From Gammaproteobacteria bacterium (lineage in GTDB: Bacteria > Pseudomonadota > Gammaproteobacteria > Steroidobacterales > Steroidobacteraceae): a DNA stretch of 64,000 nt. Shown here in pieces: positions 17,272-31,588 of the stretch. Every line of letters starts with the position of its first letter. Within the stretch, counting starts at the first letter, position 1. Location: contig CANIOW010000015.1 of NCBI GenBank assembly GCA_947469285.1, positions 19,357 through 83,356 of the forward strand, written 5' to 3'. A model generated the notes under the pieces. It was not told the DNA's origin. It made no database searches and saw only the letters and a program-made list of their open reading frames with translations. Both the position numbers and the translations under genes were made by a program.

Positions 17272-18441
17272 ATGGCCCTTGCCCCCGACCCACTCGACCT
17301 GTTTGATGTCCGCAGCCTGCTCACCGACGATGAGCGTCTGATACAAGACAGCGTGGCCCGCTTCGTCGACGAACGGGTGCTGCCGAGCATTCGCGGGCAC
17401 TTCGAGCGGCACACGTTTCCCCGCGAACTGATCCCAGAAGTGGCCGCCCTCGGTCTGTTTGGCTGTTCCCTCGACGGCTATGGCTGCGCCGGCCTGAACG
17501 CCATCGCCTACGGCGTCATCTGTCAGGAACTCGAACGTGGCGATTCTGGCCTGCGCAGCTTCGTGTCCGTCCAGAGCAGCCTGTGTATGTACCCCATCCA
17601 CGCCTATGGCAGCGAAGCGCAGCGCCAGCACTATCTGCCCCGCATGGCGCAGGGTGAACTCATCGGCTGTTTCGGGCTGACGGAATCCCATGGCGGGTCG
17701 GACCCGGGCAATATGAAAACGCAAGCCAAGCGCCGCGGCAGCGACTGGGTGCTGAACGGCAGCAAGATGTGGATTACCAATTCACCCATCGCCGACCTGG
17801 CGGTCATCTGGGCGATGACTGATGAAGGCATCCGCGGGTTTCTGGTGGAACGGGGCACCCCAGGCTTCGTGACCCAGGAAATCGAGAACAAGTTCTCCCT
17901 GCGCGCCTCGATCACTGGCGCGGTGTTTCTGGACGACGTGGTAGTGCCTGCCGAGCAGCTGCTGCCGGGGACCACGGTGGGTTTAAAGGCCCCGCTCAGC
18001 TGTCTGAATCAGGCACGCTATGGCATCACCTGGGGTGTCATCGGCGCCGCACGTGCCTGCTTGGACGAAGTCCTGCGCTACAGTGCCGAGCGTAGCTTGT
18101 TTAACCGACCACTGGCCGCGAACCAGGCCGTGCAAATCCGGCTCGCCGAAATGGCGCGCAAAATCACCACGGCCCAACTGCTGTCGCTACAACTGGGACG
18201 GCTTAAAGATGCTGGCCGCATGACGCCCACTCAGGTATCCCTGGCGAAGTGGAACAATTGCCGCATGGCCATTGATATCGCCCGCGACGCGCGCGACCTA
18301 TTGGGAGGCGCCGGCATTAGTGCGGAGTACGTGCCTATCCGGCACGCGCTTAACCTCGAAAGCGTCATCACTTACGAGGGGACCGAGACCATTCATCAGC
18401 TCACCGTCGGTCGCGCGCTCACCGGGATCAATGCCTTTTAA
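17272..18441 (+). CDS. gcdH: glutaryl-CoA dehydrogenase
   Basis: The product has 389 residues of the FAD-dependent acyl-CoA dehydrogenase fold. Glutaryl-CoA dehydrogenase oxidises and decarboxylates glutaryl-CoA to crotonyl-CoA in lysine and tryptophan breakdown. Subfamily hallmarks are LRSFVSVQSSLCMYPI (including the Arg before the FVSVQSSL loop), CFGLTESHGGSDPGNMKT and WITNSPIADLAVIWA. The catalytic Glu lies in VITYEGTETIH near the C-terminus. It stands alone downstream of rpoH, separated by about 54 bases. Confidence 0.9.
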   Translation: MALAPDPLDLFDVRSLLTDDERLIQDSVARFVDERVLPSIRGHFERHTFPRELIPEVAALGLFGCSLDGYGCAGLNAIAYGVICQELERGDSGLRSFVSVQSSLCMYPIHAYGSEAQRQHYLPRMAQGELIGCFGLTESHGGSDPGNMKTQAKRRGSDWVLNGSKMWITNSPIADLAVIWAMTDEGIRGFLVERGTPGFVTQEIENKFSLRASITGAVFLDDVVVPAEQLLPGTTVGLKAPLSCLNQARYGITWGVIGAARACLDEVLRYSAERSLFNRPLAANQAVQIRLAEMARKITTAQLLSLQLGRLKDAGRMTPTQVSLAKWNNCRMAIDIARDARDLLGGAGISAEYVPIRHALNLESVITYEGTETIHQLTVGRALTGINAF

Positions 18442-18603
18442 GGCAAACGTCGGTTTTTTTACCAGTTCGACTGCATCTCCACCGCCAAAACGCCGGCCCG
18501 AGCAACAACCTACTGATTTAAATAGGTATTAAGGCGGCGGCATGCCCTATGCATAGTGAGTGGAAACACTAACTATTATCACAATGCAACTGGGGGCAAG
18601 GTC

Positions 18604-18822
18604 ATGAGCAGAGGCGCGCGCAAAACCACACATTGGGTCGACAGGCTCACCGCCAGCCTGATGATCAGCCTCGTGGCCAGCGCCGCCCAAGCCGAAGCCC
18701 CACTGGGATCGGTCTTCGGCAACGCCGTGAACAGCGACCTGCCAGAAGCCGGCTCCCTCGCGGTGGTGGGCATGGGCTTGCTGGTGCTCAGCGTGTTCGC
18801 CAGCCGCCGCCGCGGCCCTTGA
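18604..18822 (+). CDS. tiny exported protein with PEP-CTERM-like tail
   Basis: The product has 72 residues. Residues 1-30 look like a signal peptide ending ASAAQA. Only about 17 residues follow before LPEAGSL at 46-52, a hydrophobic segment at 53-66 and a terminal SRRRGP. This matches the layout of PEP-CTERM sorting tails (PEP, membrane helix, basic cluster), with PEA in place of PEP. I take the ATG at 18604, behind GGGGGCAAGG; an upstream in-frame ATG at 18556 would spoil the signal peptide. Function unknown. The preceding 160 bases are AT-richer than the surroundings and include TATTAT at 18574-18579. Confidence 0.65.
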   Translation: MSRGARKTTHWVDRLTASLMISLVASAAQAEAPLGSVFGNAVNSDLPEAGSLAVVGMGLLVLSVFASRRRGP

Positions 18823-18833
18823 ACCGCAGCACG

Positions 18834-24783
<5,950 letters not shown>

Positions 24784-24885
24784 CGGTCTTTCCCCTGAAA
24801 ACGGACGCGTACCGTACCAGAAGCGACCTCAGGGGTCATGCTGCGCAGCAGCATCTATGCTGCATGACAGCAAGTCACGCTCGCC

Positions 24886-25692
24886 TTACGGGGCGATGAG
24901 CAAGCACCCCTCGCCGGTCTCACGGATGCTGGCGCACAAGGTCTTGGCCTGCTCAGGCGTCAGGTGGGCGACCGTCAAACGGTAAAAGACCTGGCCCGGC
25001 GGCGGCACCACCACCACCGGCTGTAACCCACTCAAGGCACGAGGCGCCCGCTGCCGCAGGTGCTGCCAATGGGACTCAGCGGCCGCCGCCCCATGGCGAA
25101 ATACCCCGAGCTGCACCCCCCAGCGACCGCTCGGCGCCCGCGGTGACCGCACCACCGCAGGTTTGGCAGGCGCAGGCTGGGTGAGCACGGGCTTCGCTCG
25201 CGCGGGCACTGGCTGGGTGGGCACCGGCTTCGCGGGCGTGCGCACAATACGGTTAGACATGGGCGGCGGCGGCCGTGTGGCCTCCGGCGCTACCGGCGCG
25301 GTGAGCGTCTCAGCGGGTGGCGATCCCTCCTCGGCTGGCAGTTGCTCCAGCTTCAGGTTGGCGATGCGCACCAGCGCCTCATTGGCAAAGCGCCCCTGTG
25401 GATAGCCACGCAGATACCGCTGGTAGGCCGGCAGGCTGTTGCTCAGCTCCGTGCGCTGCCATTCACGGTCCTCATGCAATTCCATCAGCCGCTGACGGGC
25501 TTTGCTCAGTTCAGCGCTGTCAGGGTGCTCGCGGAGAAAGTCTTCCCAGCCAATGACTGTGTCGGTCTGCCGCGCGCGCTTGTAAGCCTGCTCATCACGC
25601 GTGGTGCAGGCGCCGAGCGCCAACAACAGCCAGCAACCCAGGAAGCAGGCAGTCGCTTGAGACCGGCGGTGGAACTGGCTATGGAGATTCAT
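24886..25692 (-). CDS. SPOR-domain lipoprotein
   Basis: The product has 268 residues. The N-terminal LALGAC lipobox predicts lipidation at Cys29. A helical, TPR-like region follows (AYKRARQTDTVIGWEDFLREHPDSAELSKA...), then a Pro-rich linker with repeated KPVPTQPVP-type units around residues 140-190. The C-terminal domain, GRWGVQLGVF... to the end, looks like a SPOR peptidoglycan-binding domain. It is probably attached to a membrane and binds denuded septal glycan; no specific partner is evident. It lies directly upstream of gltB on the same strand with about 100 bp between. Confidence 0.72.
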   Translation of the reverse strand: MNLHSQFHRRSQATACFLGCWLLLALGACTTRDEQAYKRARQTDTVIGWEDFLREHPDSAELSKARQRLMELHEDREWQRTELSNSLPAYQRYLRGYPQGRFANEALVRIANLKLEQLPAEEGSPPAETLTAPVAPEATRPPPPMSNRIVRTPAKPVPTQPVPARAKPVLTQPAPAKPAVVRSPRAPSGRWGVQLGVFRHGAAAAESHWQHLRQRAPRALSGLQPVVVVPPPGQVFYRLTVAHLTPEQAKTLCASIRETGEGCLLIAP

Positions 25693-25726
25693 GTAGCCAT
25701 AGTAGCGTTTGCTGCCTGCAGCGCAA

Positions 25727-26722
25727 TCAAGACCGCGCCGTCATGTCGCGCTCCAGTTCGGCCAGCACCTCGCCGTCCACCCAACCACGACCATTGAGTG
25801 TCTCGAGAAAGCCGCAGTGGCCTCCCTGAGGCGTTGGCGTAACCCGCAACTGCGGCGTAGCGCGCAGACGCAGCAGGTCTTGCGCAGGAATGATGGGATC
25901 GTCGAGCGCTGTGATCAGGCGACACGGAACTTGCAGCTGATCCAGACAACCATAGACCAGCGCATACCCCTGCAAATATGCGGCTAGTGAAGGAAATTCC
26001 GTGTACTGCAGCACGAGCTGCTCGGTCATCGGGGTCAACCGTCGATCGCGCAGCAGTCCGGCAAAATTGTAGCGCCCAGGGAAAGCCTGCGCCTTCAGCT
26101 GCAATGATCGCGCCCACTTCTGAATGAAGTAATGCCGGTAGATCCACAGCCCGCCTTCCAGCGCCGCCAAGGTACTGGCAGCATCCAGCACCGGACAAAT
26201 GGCTATCGCCTGACGCAAGCGCAGACCAGCGGCAGGTGCACTGGCGGCGATCCGCAGCGCAAAGTTACCCCCGAGCGAATATCCGACCAGGGTCAGCAGC
26301 CGATCAGGCGCCAGCGACTGGACGCCGCAAACCGCATTCACCACTTCGCCCAAACGGCAGCTGTGGAACAGCTCTTCGTTCAGATGATGGGTATCACCAT
26401 GGTCACGCATGTTCAGCCGGAACACGTCATGGCCTGCGGCCCAGAGCCTAGCGGCGAGCGACAACACATAGCTGGAGCTGGCACTGCCCTCCCAGCCATG
26501 GTGGATGAGCACCAAGTGCCGCGCTGGCACCGGCTGCTGCGCATGAAATCCCTGTAAACGGACGCCGTCACCGCAGTCCAGCAACACTTCGCGGCTCGCC
26601 GCCAGTACTGCCGCGGCCGTCACGGCCACTCGCCGCGCCCGTACCGGTAACGACGGCAACATGCTTTGCAGATGGGGATGCCGCAACCAGCGTGGCGGCT
26701 TGAAGGGCTTCGCAGAAGACAT
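25727..26722 (-). CDS. YheT-like alpha/beta hydrolase
   Basis: The product has 331 residues. The nucleophile elbow is GYSLGGNFALRIAA (Ser near residue 147), the acid is in LDDPIIPAQD, and the His is in GGHCGFLE. RWLRHPHLQSMLPSL at the start and LIHHGWEGSASSSYVLSLAARL are typical of the YheT/ABHD1-3 group. The family probably hydrolyses esters, but no substrate has been settled. It is 10 bases downstream of the saccharopine-dehydrogenase-like gene and likely in one transcript with it. Confidence 0.87.
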   Translation of the reverse strand: MSSAKPFKPPRWLRHPHLQSMLPSLPVRARRVAVTAAAVLAASREVLLDCGDGVRLQGFHAQQPVPARHLVLIHHGWEGSASSSYVLSLAARLWAAGHDVFRLNMRDHGDTHHLNEELFHSCRLGEVVNAVCGVQSLAPDRLLTLVGYSLGGNFALRIAASAPAAGLRLRQAIAICPVLDAASTLAALEGGLWIYRHYFIQKWARSLQLKAQAFPGRYNFAGLLRDRRLTPMTEQLVLQYTEFPSLAAYLQGYALVYGCLDQLQVPCRLITALDDPIIPAQDLLRLRATPQLRVTPTPQGGHCGFLETLNGRGWVDGEVLAELERDMTARS

Positions 26723-26732
26723 AGAGTTCAGT

Positions 26733-27833
26733 TCACCCGCCGTGCGTGCCGGCAGCCACCACGGTCAGCCGCACTGCTTCGCTACCCGCCAGTGACGCGG
26801 CATAGTCCGCACCCATCAACCGCGAGGGGGTGGTGGCGCCTGGCACGGGCACCGGACCGCGCAGCAGCCGTTCGACCATGCCAAGAGCGGCCAGCACCGT
26901 CACCGTATAACCGTTAGCGACCACCAGATGCCCGGTGACCACCTGCCCGGCAGCATCCCGCACTTCGCCCCAGAGATAACTTTTAGTATTGGCCCGCTGC
27001 GCAGCGGTGGGCCCGGGAGGTTGTGCATCAATGCGTTTCTTCATGAAGTTCTGCACCACGCCAAGGCGGAGCAGCGGGCGCAACCAATTCATGCGCGCCA
27101 GCGCTTTTTCACGCGCTGGCGACATCGGCAGATAGACTTCGATGTCGGGAATACCGGTAGAGAAATAAGCCGTGCTGACATCTCCCCAGGGGATAGTCAC
27201 CGCATGCAGTGGTCCGGAGCCATCGCCGAAGTCGATCTTGCGCGATCGGTAGGCCAGCGGCACCGGCGTGATGACCCCCGCACGCCGCACGCGCCCGCCA
27301 TACCCAAAGCCTTCGGCCATGGTCTTGGCGGTGCCGCGGCTGAAACCCCCACCGCCCATGAAGCCAAGCGCAAGGTGGGTGGCCGCGGGCAGCGCCGCCT
27401 TGAGGCTGGCGGCCAGACAGTCCGAGGGCACCACATCGAAACCCACACCGGGGCACACCACGATACCGGCAGCCCGTGCGGCGGCATCCAGTGCATGGGC
27501 CCGCTCGAACACGTCGATCTCGCCGGTGATGTCTAAATAATGGGCCCGCGCCGCCAGACAGGCCTGCACCATCGCGGTGGAGGTCGCGGAAAACGGGCCC
27601 GCGCAATGCAGCACCAGCGTCATACCCACGAGCGCGTCCGCCGGCACGGCTGGAGCGACGGCAAACACCCGCCACTGGAGTCCCAGTTCGGCCGCCAAGC
27701 CTTGCACCTTGGCCGCATCGCGCCCAGCCAGAACAGGCCGCAGGCCGCGGCGCACCGCTTCCCGGGCCATCAGCTCGCCGGTGTAGCCGGTAGCGCCGTA
27801 GATCATCCAAGCCGAGGGTGGGGCGTCAGACAT
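26733..27833 (-). CDS. saccharopine-dehydrogenase-like NAD(P)-binding protein
   Basis: The product has 366 residues. The N-terminal Rossmann fold is WMIYGATGYTGELMAREAVRRG; HYLDITGEIDVFE and CPGVGFDVVPSDCLAASL are typical of the trans-acting enoyl-reductase/saccharopine dehydrogenase-like group. Relatives are annotated as saccharopine dehydrogenase but are not proven to act in lysine metabolism, so I assign only a nucleotide-dependent oxidoreductase. The start at 27833 (MSDAPPSAW) is preferred to 27866. Confidence 0.75.
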   Translation of the reverse strand: MSDAPPSAWMIYGATGYTGELMAREAVRRGLRPVLAGRDAAKVQGLAAELGLQWRVFAVAPAVPADALVGMTLVLHCAGPFSATSTAMVQACLAARAHYLDITGEIDVFERAHALDAAARAAGIVVCPGVGFDVVPSDCLAASLKAALPAATHLALGFMGGGGFSRGTAKTMAEGFGYGGRVRRAGVITPVPLAYRSRKIDFGDGSGPLHAVTIPWGDVSTAYFSTGIPDIEVYLPMSPAREKALARMNWLRPLLRLGVVQNFMKKRIDAQPPGPTAAQRANTKSYLWGEVRDAAGQVVTGHLVVANGYTVTVLAALGMVERLLRGPVPVPGATTPSRLMGADYAASLAGSEAVRLTVVAAGTHGG

Positions 27834-27946
27834 AGACAGACTCCAGCGACCCGAGCGGCCGCGCATTGCCTACCAGTTTAGCCGAACCCGGCTAACGCCC
27901 GCGCTGCCGTTGACAGTCTGCTCTGCCTCACCCTAAATGGAGCTCG

Positions 27947-30067
27947 ATGCTCGCGCGATTCCCCCACCTCCGCCCTATGGCACTGCTCTGGCTGCTCCTG
28001 TGGCCAGCCCCGCCGGCACAGGCCGCCACCGCCGAACTGCAGTTCGCCTATCTTCGCGGCAATGGCTGGCAGGCAGAGCAAGTGCGCGTGCTGCTGCAGG
28101 TAGACCGCCAGCACCGACCCACGCTGCACCTGCAGGCGGCCAGACTCGAATTACCAGGCGGCCTCGGCACCGTCACCAACATGGCATTGGACTGTCCGCG
28201 GCTAGTGACCGGCGCTGGCACCTATGCCTGCCGGCACGCGCGCATACGGGGGCAGTTCAGCGAACTTGGCGCACAAACGCTGGTGACGGACTTTCGCTAT
28301 GACCAGCCCCATGGCACCCTCGAACTTGCCGTGGACGGCCTACGGATAGCCGGGGCGCAAGCGCAACTGCAAGTGCATGCCGCACTCCCGGGCTGGCGCA
28401 TCGACGCCAGCTTGCACGAGGCAGACTTACCCGCCGTGCGCGCGGCGCTCGCGCCATGGATCCAGTGGCCGGCGGGAACCTGGAGTGGGCGTGCCACGGT
28501 TGCTGCCACGCTGGCGGGTGTCGGCGCCCAACTCCTACAGCTGCAGGCCCGTGTCCGCCTGGCCAACCTGGGCTATGCCAGCGATGACAACCTCTTGGCC
28601 GCAGAACGCCTCGAGGCAGAGCTCGAGTTCGACTATGCGCCAGCTGCACCAGCCACGGGAGGTGAAGCCAGCGTCATGGCCACCCTCAAAGCTCACCGCG
28701 GCCAGCTGTATATCGACCCGGTCTATCTGGACGTGGCAGCGGCACCGTTCACGCTGACCGTGACTGGGCGCCAGCGTAATAACAGCACGCGGCTCCAGGC
28801 CGCCTCGCTGCACTTCGCACAGCCAGGGGTACTGACCGCATCCGGCCGGGGTGAACTAGAGCTGGGCAGCGGCGCCTTGCTGCACCAACTGCAACTGCAG
28901 CTCGAGGAAGTGGTGGTACCACGTGCCTGGCCGCTCTATGTCGCTCCTTTTCTGGCAACCACCGATTTCAAAAACTTGTCCGCCAGCGGCGGCCTGAGCG
29001 GACAGATCAACGTGACCGACGGGGCCATCTCACGCCTAGATCTCCAGCTGCAAGCGCTCTCCGTGGATGAACCGGAAGGCGCGCTGGCCTTGCAGGCCGT
29101 GGAGGGCGCTGTGCGCTGGTCGACCGACGATGCGGCCTTGATGGCGGCCACAGAAGCCCCCGCGCCGCTGGATGCCACCAGCCGACTGCGCTTTGCTGGC
29201 GGACGGCTTTACGGACTGCCTTTCGGTGCCAGCGAGCTGCAGCTGCTGGCCGGGGGGCGCGGCCTGCGCCTACTCGCCCCGGTCACCATTCCCGTGCTCG
29301 ACGGCGGCCTGCGCATTGATACGTTTCGCTTGCGTCATGCCGGAGAGCCGGCGATGTGGTTACGTCTCGATGCGGAAGTCCTGCCCATCGACATGGCCGC
29401 CCTGTGCAAAGTCTTCGGCTGGCCGGTGTTCGGCGGCACGCTGGCTGGGCGCATCCCAAAGGCGGCACTGGAAAACGGCGTCCTCACGCTCGGCGGCAAT
29501 CTCGAGGCACGGGTCTTCGACGGCAGCGTCACCGTCAGCCGCCTGCACCTGCAGGATCCGCTCGGCCGCTTCCCACAACTGCAAGCCGACCTGCACCTGC
29601 AGGCCCTGGACCTCGCCCTGCTGACCAACACCTTCGAGTTCGGCCATATCAGCGGGCGGTTGTCTGGCGAGGTACTGGATTTGCAGCTGTTCGACTGGCA
29701 ACCGGTGGCCTTTGACGCGCGGCTGAGCACACCTCTTGGCGACCACGGGCCGCGACGCATCACCCCCCAGGCGGTCCAGAATCTATCGAGCCTTGGCGGT
29801 GGCAGCGGTATTACCTCGGCCCTGTCGGGCGGGTTTCTAAGATTCTTCAAGGAATTTCGCTACCGGCAACTGGGCATCGCCTGTCGGCTACAACAAGATG
29901 TCTGTCTCATGGGTGGTGTTGCCCCCGCGCCCGGTGGCTACTATTTGATCCAGGGCGCCGGCTTTCCACGCGTCAATCTCATCGGCTCGCAAGGCCGCGT
30001 CGCGTGGAGCAAACTACTCAGGCAGCTACAACGGTTGAGCGAAGGTGCACCCATGAGTGTGCAGTAA
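27947..30067 (+). CDS. YdbH-like intermembrane lipid-transport protein
   Basis: The product has 706 residues, with a signal/anchor segment (MALLWLLLWPAPPAQA) and a long run of beta-strand repeats of the AsmA/YdbH type. The C-terminal part RFFKEFRYRQLGIACRLQQDVCLMGGV and YYLIQGAGFPRVNLIG is characteristic of the YdbH/DUF748-like group. In E. coli YdbH spans the periplasm and helps move phospholipids to the outer membrane with YnbE and YdbL. The next gene encodes a YdbL-like lipoprotein, which supports this assignment. GGAG lies just before the ATG. Confidence 0.75.
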   Translation: MLARFPHLRPMALLWLLLWPAPPAQAATAELQFAYLRGNGWQAEQVRVLLQVDRQHRPTLHLQAARLELPGGLGTVTNMALDCPRLVTGAGTYACRHARIRGQFSELGAQTLVTDFRYDQPHGTLELAVDGLRIAGAQAQLQVHAALPGWRIDASLHEADLPAVRAALAPWIQWPAGTWSGRATVAATLAGVGAQLLQLQARVRLANLGYASDDNLLAAERLEAELEFDYAPAAPATGGEASVMATLKAHRGQLYIDPVYLDVAAAPFTLTVTGRQRNNSTRLQAASLHFAQPGVLTASGRGELELGSGALLHQLQLQLEEVVVPRAWPLYVAPFLATTDFKNLSASGGLSGQINVTDGAISRLDLQLQALSVDEPEGALALQAVEGAVRWSTDDAALMAATEAPAPLDATSRLRFAGGRLYGLPFGASELQLLAGGRGLRLLAPVTIPVLDGGLRIDTFRLRHAGEPAMWLRLDAEVLPIDMAALCKVFGWPVFGGTLAGRIPKAALENGVLTLGGNLEARVFDGSVTVSRLHLQDPLGRFPQLQADLHLQALDLALLTNTFEFGHISGRLSGEVLDLQLFDWQPVAFDARLSTPLGDHGPRRITPQAVQNLSSLGGGSGITSALSGGFLRFFKEFRYRQLGIACRLQQDVCLMGGVAPAPGGYYLIQGAGFPRVNLIGSQGRVAWSKLLRQLQRLSEGAPMSVQ

Positions 30068-30146
30068 ACTTACCGTCAGCTCGTTCAGCGCTGGTTCAGC
30101 CGCTACGGGCTTCACTGCTCTCTACCGTCTTTTGAAGGAACGCCCC

Positions 30147-30791
30147 ATGCTGCTGCCCCACCTGCCAAAACGTCTCACCCTGTCGTTGTTCGCCGCCGTA
30201 GCGCTGCTGGCGGGCTGCATCAACATCACCATCAATTTCCCGAGTGCCGAGGCGGAACAGGCCGCAGACCGCATCGTCGAACAGGTCTATGGCAAAGACT
30301 CGGTGCCAGCACCTACGCCAGCAGCTACGCCTGCGACAGCACCTACGCCAGCGCCTGCGCCGGTGCGCGCGCCGGGCGCCCGGCTCAGTCTGCTAGACCG
30401 CACGCTGACCCTGCTCGTGCCAGCCGCTCAGGCGCAATCCGGCGCCGATCTCAACATCTCTACGCCGGCCATACGCGTGCTTATCACCGCGTTGGAAGCA
30501 CGCCATTCAATACTGGCTCGCTACTACACCGCAGGGTCTGTTGGCTTGACGGATGATGGACTCATCGCGCTGCGTGATATTGCGCTGGTGCCGCTGCCAG
30601 AACGCAACGCCGTACGTAAGCTCGTCGCCGACGAAAATGCCGACCGGCAGATGCTGTATGCGGAAATTGCGCGCGCCAACCAGCATGACGAGTGGGTGGT
30701 CGATATCCGCACCACCTTCGCCGCACGCTGGGCCGCCAAAGCGCAAGCCGGCTGGTGGGTGCGCCGTGCCGGCACCTGGGAGCAGCGCTGA
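30147..30791 (+). CDS. DUF1318 (YdbL-like) lipoprotein
   Basis: The product has 214 residues. The signal peptide ends in the lipobox LLAGC, followed by INITINFPSAEAEQAADRI, a start typical of long DUF1318 lipoproteins. A low-complexity Ala/Pro/Thr linker follows (residues about 52-75). The C-terminal 85 residues (GLTDDGLIALRDIALVPL...VRKLVADENADRQMLYAEIARAN) resemble E. coli YdbL. YdbL is thought to act as a chaperone or regulator of the YdbH-YnbE bridge. AAGGA at 30135-30139 supports the ATG at 30147; the longer frame from 30057 is not coding. Confidence 0.77.
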   Translation: MLLPHLPKRLTLSLFAAVALLAGCINITINFPSAEAEQAADRIVEQVYGKDSVPAPTPAATPATAPTPAPAPVRAPGARLSLLDRTLTLLVPAAQAQSGADLNISTPAIRVLITALEARHSILARYYTAGSVGLTDDGLIALRDIALVPLPERNAVRKLVADENADRQMLYAEIARANQHDEWVVDIRTTFAARWAAKAQAGWWVRRAGTWEQR

Positions 30792-30800
30792 AGCGCTGCT
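30781..30800. terminator. hairpin overlapping two convergent stop codons
   Basis: AGCAGCGCT (30781-30789) and AGCGCTGCT (30792-30800) form an inverted repeat that covers the stop of the YdbL-like gene (30789-30791) and the first base of the stop of the convergent permease gene (30800-30802). The two genes are only eight bases apart. This is probably a shared bidirectional 3' end. There is no T-run. Confidence 0.5.
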
Positions 30801-31588
30801 TAGTCGCGCACGCCAGTACCACGCTTCAGCAGCACATAGGCCAGCGCGAAGAGCACACCTACCGTGGCCACCATCAAGCTCCAGGCCACGGTCAGGTTGA
30901 CATCCGAGCGGCTATAAAAGCCGTAGCGGAAAGTATTCACCATGTAGAGCACCGGGTTTGCATGTGACAGCGACTGCGCCCAGCCCGGCAGGACGGTGAT
31001 GCTGTAGAACACGCCACCGAAGTAGGTGAGCGGCGTCAATACGAACGTTGGGAACCAGTTGATCTGATCAAAGGTTTTAGCGAACACCGCATTGATGAAG
31101 CCACCCAGTGCAAAGGTGAGCGAGGTGAGCACCACCGAGGCCACCACCAACCAGGGGTGATCGACACGGATGTGGGTGAACAGCAAGGTCACGACCGTTA
31201 CCAGCGCGCCGACCAGCAACCCGCGAATGAGGCCACCGCCCAAATAGCCCAGCAGAATGAGTGATGGCGGCAGCGGCGCTACCAGCAGCTCCTCGATATG
31301 CTTGCCGAACTTTGCGCCGAAGAAACTCGACACCACATTGCCATAAGAGGTGGTGATGACCGCCATCATGATCAGCCCGGGCGCGATGAACTGCATGTAG
31401 GGAATGCCATCGAACGACCCGACCCGTGCGCCGATGAGCCCACCGAAAATAATAAAATACAAGGTCGAGGTCATGGCCGGCGGCACCAGGGTTTGTCCCC
31501 AGATGCGGATAATGCGGTCGTATTCGCGGCGCAGAATGGTCATAAAACCAATCAGGTTTTCGGTGGCGCGTGAAGCAGCAACTTTCAT
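30800..31588 (-). CDS. ABC-2 type transporter permease (YadH-like)
   Basis: The product has 262 residues with six membrane segments. The ABC-2 signature region is FVLTPLTYFGGVFYSITVLPGWAQSLSHANPVLYMVNTFRYGFYS. It pairs with the ATPase encoded just upstream, whose stop overlaps this start as ATGA. The pair matches E. coli YadG/YadH, an exporter of unknown substrate. The N-terminal LRREYDRIIRIWGQTLVPPAMTSTLYFIIFG is typical of that group. Confidence 0.9.
   Translation of the reverse strand: MKVAASRATENLIGFMTILRREYDRIIRIWGQTLVPPAMTSTLYFIIFGGLIGARVGSFDGIPYMQFIAPGLIMMAVITTSYGNVVSSFFGAKFGKHIEELLVAPLPPSLILLGYLGGGLIRGLLVGALVTVVTLLFTHIRVDHPWLVVASVVLTSLTFALGGFINAVFAKTFDQINWFPTFVLTPLTYFGGVFYSITVLPGWAQSLSHANPVLYMVNTFRYGFYSRSDVNLTVAWSLMVATVGVLFALAYVLLKRGTGVRD

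Noticed and set aside
30057..30146. Upstream start for the YdbL-like gene
   Set aside because: It overlaps the end of the YdbH gene and would bury the lipoprotein signal peptide; the ATG at 30147 has a ribosome-binding site.
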